Positions 6,422 to 10,639 of a stretch of 10,639 nt of DNA are shown one piece after another. Position 1 is the stretch's first letter. The number at the start of each line of letters is the position of its first letter. Under the pieces are notes generated by a model. That model was given only the letters and a program-made list of their open reading frames with translations, made no database searches and was not told the origin of the DNA. Origin of the DNA: Halobacteriales archaeon (GTDB lineage: Archaea; Thermoplasmatota; E2; JACPAO01; JAHFTW01); the NCBI GenBank assembly GCA_020201445.1, contig JAIVGU010000005.1, positions 1 to 10,639 on the forward strand, given 5' to 3'. A program made the translations under genes and the position numbers.

Positions 6422-7353
6422 GGCTTCTTGCCGAAGACGAGCGGCTGCGCACGCGGCGCCGCGGGGGCGGCTGGAGGGGCGGGGGCTGCGGGAGCGGGCG
6501 CGGCGGGCTGCGCTGGCTGGCTGGCCTTTGCGGCCTGGCCAGGCAGCGCCATCTTGTCGAGGTCCGGCGGGACGCCCATGATGTTGTAGCCGCAGTCGAC
6601 GTAGAGCACCTGCCCTGTCACGCCGCTGCCGAGGTCGGACAGGAGGAAGTAGGCGGACTTCGCCACGTCCTGCTGCGTGACGTTGCGGCCCAGCGGCGCG
6701 GCGTGCCGCATCCAGTCGAGGATCAGATCGAAGCCCGGGACGCCCGAGGCGGCGAGGGTGCGGATGGGCCCGGCGGAGATGGCGTTGACGCGCACGCCCT
6801 TCTCGCGGCCGCAGGTGAACGACAGCTCGCGGGTCAACTCCTGCAGCGCGGCCTTGGCGGCGGACATGACGCGGTAGCCGGGCACGAAGCGGTCGGCGCC
6901 GAGGTAGGTCAGGCTCACGATGGCGCCGTCCTTGGCCATGTGCGGCATCGCGTGGCGGGTGAGGCGCACCAGCGAGTAGGCCGACACGCCGAGGGCGGTG
7001 TTCCAGTCCGCCTCCGTGGTGCGCACGACCTCGTCCTGCAGCGCCGTGGCGGGGGCGAAGGCGATGCAGTGCACCATCATGTCGAACGGCGCCGGGTTCT
7101 TCGCGGCCGACTCCTGGAAGAACTTCGCCACCGACTCCTCGATGCTGGCGTCGCACTCGTAGTAGCCCTCGATCCACGGCTGGTCCTTGAACAGTTGCAG
7201 GACGCGGCTGAGGAAGCGCTTCTGGTAGCCCATCGTCACCTTGGCGCCGTGCGCGGCCAGCTCGCGGGCGATGGCCCAGGCGATGGAGTCCTCGGAGGCG
7301 ACGCCGAAGACGAGCGCGCGCTTGCCGGCCAGGGAGCCGCTGGGCGTGGTCAT
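6418..7353 (-). CDS. fabI: Enoyl-[acyl-carrier-protein] reductase, FabI type
   Basis: An NAD(P)H-dependent reductase that completes each elongation cycle in type II fatty acid synthesis. It is 311 residues from the ATG at 7353. FabI features are clear. The variant nucleotide-binding loop GVASEDSIAWAIAREL (17-32) replaces the ordinary SDR glycine motif. The catalytic pair has Y160 and K167 spaced as Y-x6-K, with the second FabI tyrosine Y150 (TYLGADRFVPGY). HCIAFAPA (95-102), NAISAGPIRTLAASG (190-204) and YVDCGYNIMG (251-260) match the family. After residue 265, where FabI proteins normally end, there is an extra tail of about 45 residues that is almost all Ala, Pro and Gln and finishes VFGKKP. 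It heads the minus-strand run and overlaps PAP2-D by GTGA. An A/T-richer patch at 7379-7394 (about 26-40 nt upstream) may hold the promoter. Upstream in-frame codons lie inside a repeat and are unlikely starts. Full bacterial-type FabI is unexpected in an archaeon. Confidence 0.9.
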   Translation of the reverse strand: MTTPSGSLAGKRALVFGVASEDSIAWAIARELAAHGAKVTMGYQKRFLSRVLQLFKDQPWIEGYYECDASIEESVAKFFQESAAKNPAPFDMMVHCIAFAPATALQDEVVRTTEADWNTALGVSAYSLVRLTRHAMPHMAKDGAIVSLTYLGADRFVPGYRVMSAAKAALQELTRELSFTCGREKGVRVNAISAGPIRTLAASGVPGFDLILDWMRHAAPLGRNVTQQDVAKSAYFLLSDLGSGVTGQVLYVDCGYNIMGVPPDLDKMALPGQAAKASQPAQPAAPAPAAPAPPAAPAAPRAQPLVFGKKP

Positions 7354-7413
7354 CGCTCGCCGGATGGGGCAGGGGGATGAAGGCTTTCCTTTGTCGCCGG
7401 AAGACGTCCGACC

Positions 7414-7476
7414 AACCCACGAAGTGCACGAACGGCACGAAGCCACCCGTTTCGTTGGCTTCGCGAGAGTGTGGTT
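7414..7476. repeat. Intergenic palindrome 3 (CACGAA type, right arm degenerate)
   Basis: CACGAA occurs at 7418, 7427 and 7436, exactly 9 bp apart. The inner stem CGAAGCCA (7438-7445) pairs perfectly with 7456-7463. The outer AACC..AC (7414-7420) pairs with GTGGTT (7471-7476) with one bulge. The intervening loop is 17 nt on the left and 7 nt on the right, as if about one 9-bp unit was lost on the right. It fills the gap between the zinc-ribbon gene and fabI. Confidence 0.7.
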
Positions 7477-7493
7477 CGCCAGTGGGCGGGGCG

Positions 7494-8327
7494 TCAGCGG
7501 CGGCGGAACGCGGACCGTCCCGACACCACGAGCGACAGGCCGACTGCCTGCAGGAGCAGGATGACCAGCATCCCGACGCTCAGGGTTGCCACCGCGAGCA
7601 GGACCGTGAGCCCGAGCACGGGGATGGGGCCGGCGATGGCGAGCACGGGCCAGCGCACCGCCAGCGCGGCGATGCCGCCCGCCAGGAGTAGGAGCGCCGC
7701 GACGGCGAGGACGGCGGCGCCGACCCGAATCAGCTCCACCAGCCGGTCCGCGCCGAGGCGGACCTCCGCGGTGGCGGGGTCGCGGGCGGCGTCGAGGCGG
7801 ACCTCGAGCGTGTCGTTCTCGCGCACCAGGACCCGGCGCTCCAGGACGCGGCCGGCGGCGCGCACGGTGAGGTTGGCGGCGGCGTGGTCACCCAGGGTCA
7901 CGTTGGCCCAGCCCCCCACTGTGGCGTTGGAGGAGACGAGGGCGCCCCGAGGCGTGTGCAACTCCACGGTGGCGTTGCTGGCGACGGTGCCGTTGTCGAG
8001 CACCTGGACGTGCAGCTCGCCGCCCGCCAGGGGCGCGTCACCGAGGCCGTCCACGACGTCGTCCAGGTAGGTGGAAAGGACGCCGGTGGGCAGCACCGCG
8101 AAGGCGAGGCAGGCGATGCCGAGGAGGGCGCCCCAGGTGGCGAGCAGGATGCCGCCGACCTGGACGCGGCGGCGCAGCGGGTCGCGGCGGGGCTGGGCGA
8201 ACGCGGGGACGCTGGCGCCCGGGGAGCCGGGGGCGGGCGCCGTGTCGCCGCAGCGCGGGCAGAAGCCGGTGAGCGCCGCGTCGTAGCGGTTGCCGCACTC
8301 AGGGCACTGCACGAAGCGGGGCTCCAC
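7494..8327 (-). CDS. Zinc-ribbon membrane protein with sequon-rich outer domain, function unknown
   Basis: I do not recognise a named family. From the GTG at 8327 it has 277 residues. An N-terminal zinc ribbon uses C8, C11, C23 and C26 (QCPECGNRY...FCPRCG). A Pro-rich linker leads to one membrane segment (about 57-79). A domain of about 100 residues follows, rich in beta-type alternation and resembling an Ig-like or carboxypeptidase-regulatory fold (about 100-195). Hydrophobic segments then lie near 200-225, 228-248 and 250-268, ending in RRR. All six Asn of the middle domain (N112, N118, N134, N142, N152, N171) are in N-X-T sequons, implying it faces outside and is glycosylated while the ribbon stays in the cytoplasm. 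A GTG at 8312 is another possible start. Codons further upstream would translate a palindromic repeat, so longer forms are rejected. The gene is divergent from the IMPase-NAD kinase gene and 140 nt upstream of fabI. Confidence 0.8.
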   Translation of the reverse strand: MEPRFVQCPECGNRYDAALTGFCPRCGDTAPAPGSPGASVPAFAQPRRDPLRRRVQVGGILLATWGALLGIACLAFAVLPTGVLSTYLDDVVDGLGDAPLAGGELHVQVLDNGTVASNATVELHTPRGALVSSNATVGGWANVTLGDHAAANLTVRAAGRVLERRVLVRENDTLEVRLDAARDPATAEVRLGADRLVELIRVGAAVLAVAALLLLAGGIAALAVRWPVLAIAGPIPVLGLTVLLAVATLSVGMLVILLLQAVGLSLVVSGRSAFRRR

Positions 8328-8350
8328 CGCTGCGGCGCACTGGGAGAGGT

Positions 8351-8360
8351 GGGAAAAATC
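8351..8360 (-). promoter_or_regulatory. Candidate TATA-like element upstream of the zinc-ribbon protein gene
   Basis: On the minus strand this reads GATTTTTCCC, the most A/T-rich spot close to the gene, centred about 28 nt before the GTG at 8327. The spacing fits an archaeal promoter giving a leaderless transcript, and no Shine-Dalgarno site is visible. Weak evidence. Confidence 0.3.
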
Positions 8361-8376
8361 CTCGCTCCCCCGACCG

Positions 8377-8487
8377 AACCACGGATTGCACGGATGACGC
8401 GGATTCACCCCCTCACTGCGAAAGGCGCGAACGGCAGGAAGTTTCCTCCCGGTTCGCGACCTTCGCGGTCAAGGGACTCCGTGCAAT
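8377..8487. repeat. Intergenic palindrome 4 (CACGGA type), outer arms enclosing palindrome 5
   Basis: The left arm has CACGGA at 8380 and 8389 and CGCGGA at 8398, all 9 bp apart. ATTGCACGGA (8385-8394) is perfectly complementary to 8478-8487. The region between the arms contains another complete palindrome (8415-8469). It could be a nested insertion or one large branched structure. It lies in the divergent promoter region of the zinc-ribbon and IMPase-NAD kinase genes. Confidence 0.7.
8415..8469. repeat. Intergenic palindrome 5 (CGCGAA type), nested
   Basis: TGCGAA at 8417, CGCGAA at 8426 and CAGGAA at 8435 on the left face TTCGCG at 8453 and 8462 on the right. About 20 nt per arm pairs with only three mismatches and one G-T wobble, plus an apical AGGAA/TTCCT stem (8436-8440 with 8443-8447). 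It lies inside the arms of palindrome 4. Confidence 0.75.
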
Positions 8488-8490
8488 TGC

Positions 8491-8576
8491 GGGGATTTTT
8501 GGCCGCGAAGGCAGGACGGGGCAGTTCCCCCGGATGTTTCGCGGCCTTCGCGGTCTGTCGTCTCCCCGAAATCCCC
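8491..8576. repeat. Intergenic palindrome 6 (CGCGAA type)
   Basis: CCGCGAAGGC (8503-8512) pairs perfectly with 8544-8553, and the right side carries TTCGCG at 8538 and 8547, 9 bp apart. A further pair of 8-nt arms, GGGGATTT (8491-8498) and 8569-8576, encloses this stem. It is the last of three elements in the 319-nt divergent gap. The remaining 8577-8646 holds only a possible promoter. Confidence 0.7.
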
Positions 8577-8613
8577 GGAATCCCTGCTGGTCAGGAGGTC
8601 GGGATGGAGCAAA

Positions 8614-8622
8614 GCGCTAAAC
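8614..8622 (+). promoter_or_regulatory. Candidate TATA-like element upstream of the IMPase-NAD kinase gene
   Basis: GCGCTAAAC is the only A/T-bearing patch in the 40 nt before the GTG at 8647, and its CTAA core lies 27-30 nt upstream. The spacing fits an archaeal TATA box for a leaderless message. No Shine-Dalgarno site is seen. Low certainty. Confidence 0.3.
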
Positions 8623-8646
8623 CGTCCCCCGGGGCCTGCGGGTGCC

Positions 8647-10320
8647 GTGCCCTCGCAGGCCGACGCCTTGGCCATCGCCCACGCCCTGGCCGACGCGGCC
8701 TTCGACGCGTGGCAGGCCGTGGCGCTGCAGGCGGACCGGCACCGCAAGGTCGGCATGGGCGCGGGCGGCAACCTGACGAGCCGGGCCGACGAGGCGCTGG
8801 AGAACGCCATCCTCGAGGCCGCGAAGGCGTTCCCGGTCGCGGTGCTGTCGGAGGAGGCGGGGCTCATCGACCGGCCCGGCGCGCCGTGGCTCGCGGTGGT
8901 GGACCCGCTCGACGGCTCGCGCAACGCCGGGCGCGGCATCCCGTTCCACTGCACCAGCATCGCCGTCGCCCCCCGCAACGGCAGCCTGCGGTCGCTGGAG
9001 GCGGGCGTGGTGCGCAACCTCGTCACGGGCGACACCTACGCCGCGGCGCGGGGCGTGGGCGCGACCTTCAACGGCAAGCCGGTGCCGCCGCCCACCTTCG
9101 ACCCCGAGGAGGTCCTCGTCGGGGTCATCGCCGACTACTCCGAGTCCGAGATCCAGGAGGCGCACGCCAAGCCGGACCACCACATCCGCGACCTCGGCTC
9201 CGCCGCGCTGGAGATGTGCCTCGTCGGCACCGGGGCGCTGGACGCCTTCGTGGTGCGGCGGCCCTGGCTGCGCGTCCTCGACATCGCGGCGGCCACGCTG
9301 TTCGTGCGCGAGTGCGGCGGCCTCGTCCTGGACCCGGTCAGCGGCGCCGACCTCGACGTCCCGCTCACCATGGAGGTGCGCTCCGGCGTCCTGGCCGCCC
9401 ACAGCGCCGAGGCCCGCCGCGCCGTCAGCGGCGCCCGCATCACCCCCAGCCGCGGCGTCGGCAGGACCACGGGGCCCATGGAGGGCGCGCTCACCTGGGC
9501 GCTCGTCGGCAAGGCGGGCATCGCGCACGTCCGCAAGGAGGCGATGTGGATCCGCGAGCACCTCCTCTCGCGCGGGCAGCGGGTGCTGCTGGAGACCGAC
9601 CTGGCGCAGGCGGCGGGCGAGCCCGGGCGGACCCTGGAGCAACTGGACCACGAGGCCGACCTCTTCCTCACCGTGGGCGGCGACGGCACCATCCTGATGG
9701 CGCAGCACGTCACCGACAAGCCCGTCTTCGGCGTCAACGCGGGCGCCATCGGGTTCCTCGCCGAGGTGGAGCCGCCGCAGGCCGCCGCCGGCATCGACCA
9801 GGTCATCCGGGGCGACTACCGCATCGAGGAGCGCGACAAGCTCTCGGCGTGGCTCGGCGCCAAGCGCCTGCCGGACGCCACCAACGAGGTGACCTTGCAG
9901 ACCAGCCGCATCGCCAAGCTCATCCGCTTCCGCATCACGGTGGGCGGCGAGGTGCTGGACACCCTGCGCGGCGACGGCATCATCGTGTCCACCGCGACCG
10001 GCAGCACCGGATACGCCATGAGCGTGGGCGGCCCGCTGGTGCATCCCCTCGTCCACGGCACCGTCCTCGCGCCCATCGCGCCGTTCCGCCTCAGCGCCCG
10101 CCCCTGGGTCGTGCCCTCCGACGCCGTCGTCGAGCTGCTGCTGGAGGACCGCGACTCGCAGAGCGGCACCGGCCAGGCGCGCGTCGTCGTCGACGGGCAG
10201 CACGGCTTCGAGGTCAGCCCCGGCCAGACCGTCCGCATCGCGCCGTCGCCGCGCAAGGCCCGCTTCCTGCGGCTGGGCTCCGGCTACTACGAGCGCGTGC
10301 GCTCCAAGCTGACGCGGTGA
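8647..10320 (+). CDS. Bifunctional inositol-monophosphatase-family phosphatase / NAD kinase fusion (probable NADP phosphatase/NAD kinase)
   Basis: A 557-residue fusion. The N-terminal domain (about 1-260) is of the inositol monophosphatase family, with metal-site motifs SEEAG (E69, E70), DPLDGSRN (86-93) and the late LDIAAA (D212). The C-terminal domain (about 280-553) is NAD kinase, with GGDGT (344-348), GVNAGAIGFLAE (362-373) and VSTATGSTGYAMSVGGPLVHP (447-467). An equivalent fusion in Methanocaldococcus jannaschii has both NADP phosphatase and NAD kinase activity, so this protein probably sets the NAD/NADP ratio in the cytoplasm. Catalytic residues of both domains appear intact. The usual WDxAAG motif of the phosphatase is LDIAAA here. 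The start is GTG at 8647, chosen because the domain begins directly after it and a TATA-like patch lies 27-30 nt upstream. It is transcribed alone, divergent from the zinc-ribbon gene, with palindromic repeats on both sides. Confidence 0.92.
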   Translation: MPSQADALAIAHALADAAFDAWQAVALQADRHRKVGMGAGGNLTSRADEALENAILEAAKAFPVAVLSEEAGLIDRPGAPWLAVVDPLDGSRNAGRGIPFHCTSIAVAPRNGSLRSLEAGVVRNLVTGDTYAAARGVGATFNGKPVPPPTFDPEEVLVGVIADYSESEIQEAHAKPDHHIRDLGSAALEMCLVGTGALDAFVVRRPWLRVLDIAAATLFVRECGGLVLDPVSGADLDVPLTMEVRSGVLAAHSAEARRAVSGARITPSRGVGRTTGPMEGALTWALVGKAGIAHVRKEAMWIREHLLSRGQRVLLETDLAQAAGEPGRTLEQLDHEADLFLTVGGDGTILMAQHVTDKPVFGVNAGAIGFLAEVEPPQAAAGIDQVIRGDYRIEERDKLSAWLGAKRLPDATNEVTLQTSRIAKLIRFRITVGGEVLDTLRGDGIIVSTATGSTGYAMSVGGPLVHPLVHGTVLAPIAPFRLSARPWVVPSDAVVELLLEDRDSQSGTGQARVVVDGQHGFEVSPGQTVRIAPSPRKARFLRLGSGYYERVRSKLTR

Positions 10321-10329
10321 TTCGCTTTG

Positions 10330-10394
10330 GGAACCACGAATTTCACGAATGACACGAAAACGCCGTTCGTGCAATTCGTGAAATTCGTGGTTTC
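10330..10394. repeat. Intergenic palindrome 7: perfect 19-bp inverted repeat (CACGAA type)
   Basis: The 19-nt left arm AACCACGAATTTCACGAAT (10332-10350) is exactly complementary to 10374-10392. After a 2x2 mismatch, CACGAA (10353-10358) pairs with TTCGTG (10366-10371), leaving a 7-nt loop. The hexamer starts at 10335, 10344 and 10353, a strict 9-bp period. It takes up most of the 89-nt gap between the NAD kinase stop and the next start. It is the best-preserved copy in the window. It could end transcription of the upstream gene, though no T-tract follows. Confidence 0.92.
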
Positions 10395-10409
10395 GACTGG
10401 GGGCGCGTG

Positions 10410-10639
10410 ATGGGCTTCTTCTCGCGCAAGCCCAAGGTCCGCAAGGTCCGCTTCCGCACCAACTACCGCAGCCTGCCGCAGGAGGAGTGGACGGAGGACG
10501 AGTTCGACCACTGGTTCGACGGCCTCGGCGAGCGGGAGCAGTGGGCCGAGTGGGAGCGCTGGAGCCGCGAGACCTACGACCACCCCACCATCAAGGCGGT
10601 GCGCCGCTCCGTCCTCGACTTGGCCGCCGAGGCGTCGCG
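10410..10639 (+). CDS. Unrecognised Trp-rich, charged protein (3' end beyond window)
   Basis: An open frame from the ATG at 10410 (preceded in frame by a GTG) to the window edge, at least 76 codons. I do not recognise the family. It begins MGFFSRKPKVRKVRFR, a short hydrophobic start then strongly basic. It turns acidic and Trp-rich (EEWTEDEFDHWFDGLGE, QWAEWERW; five Trp in about 35 residues), and continues with TYDHPTIKAVRRSVLDLAAEA. Codon use has the same strong G/C third-position bias as neighbouring genes, supporting real coding. The start is 18 nt after palindrome 7, so any promoter must lie in or next to the palindrome's A/T-rich right arm. There is no signal peptide or membrane segment in the visible part. 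Coding status is fairly safe. Function is unknown. Confidence 0.7.
   Translation, partial: MGFFSRKPKVRKVRFRTNYRSLPQEEWTEDEFDHWFDGLGEREQWAEWERWSRETYDHPTIKAVRRSVLDLAAEAS

Noticed and set aside
7354..7446. An upstream in-frame start for fabI giving 31 extra residues
   Set aside because: The extra codons run through palindrome 3, and the FabI family start (SGSLAGKRALVFGVAS) directly follows the ATG at 7353.
8328..8408. An upstream start for the zinc-ribbon protein beginning MNPRHPCNPWF
   Set aside because: These residues are the translation of the CACGGA palindrome arm. The Cys-x2-Cys ribbon starts just after the GTG at 8327.
7414..8576. CRISPR array suggested by repeated CACGAA/CACGGA units
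   Set aside because: Units are 6 bp at 9-bp spacing arranged as inverted arms. There are no 25-40 nt direct repeats with unique spacers, and no cas genes are visible.
7884..10352. A long plus-strand open frame spanning the zinc-ribbon gene, the divergent gap and the NAD kinase fusion
   Set aside because: The translation is low-complexity Gly/Arg/Ala with no domain and crosses palindromic repeats. The real coding frames in the same span show clear IMPase, NAD kinase and zinc-ribbon motifs.
1..10639. tRNA, rRNA, insertion sequences or integrase/attachment sites
   Set aside because: Reading both strands I saw no tRNA-like cloverleaf with conserved loops, no rRNA stretches, no transposase motifs and no target-site duplications.

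Overview
The window (about 73% G+C by eye) looks like a chromosomal piece of a high-GC archaeon. The main pointers are a UPF0200-type P-loop kinase (a family I know from archaea), a fused inositol-monophosphatase/NAD-kinase protein of the kind characterised in methanogens, a membrane protein with an N-terminal zinc ribbon and N-glycosylation sequons, a large share of GTG starts, and an absence of Shine-Dalgarno sites. The proteins are Arg-rich rather than acidic, which argues against a haloarchaeon. A high-GC Thermoplasmatota lineage would fit, but this is inference.

Layout: (1) 1-1775, plus strand: a HisIE histidine-biosynthesis protein whose frame runs off the left edge through an Ala/Pro-rich linker, then a dCMP deaminase with a long charged C-terminal tail. 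(2) 1776-2025: a convergent intergenic region holding two palindromes. (3) 7353 down to 2026, minus strand: a tight seven-gene run, fabI > PAP2-D > PAP2-C > secreted zinc phospholipase C-like protein > PAP2-B > PAP2-A > UPF0200 kinase. Junctions are GTGA or TGATG overlaps or gaps of 9-49 nt. (4) 8327-7494, minus strand: a zinc-ribbon membrane protein with a glycosylation-rich outer domain. (5) 8328-8646: a 319-nt divergent region packed with nested palindromes. (6) 8647-10320, plus strand: the IMPase-NAD kinase fusion. (7) 10410 to the right edge: the start of an unrecognised Trp-rich acidic protein.

The two most notable things are the operon and the repeats. The operon combines a fatty-acid enoyl reductase, four PAP2 phosphatases (three clearly tandem duplicates) and a surface-anchored phospholipase C-like protein, which suggests lipid or lipid-carrier phosphate turnover at the membrane. 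Only one of the four PAP2 proteins keeps the canonical first motif. The repeats are a family of at least seven intergenic palindromes built from a hexamer of the form YRCGRA, nearly always repeated every 9 bp. Their two arms vary together from copy to copy. They occur in nearly every gap between transcription units and are absent from the lipid operon.
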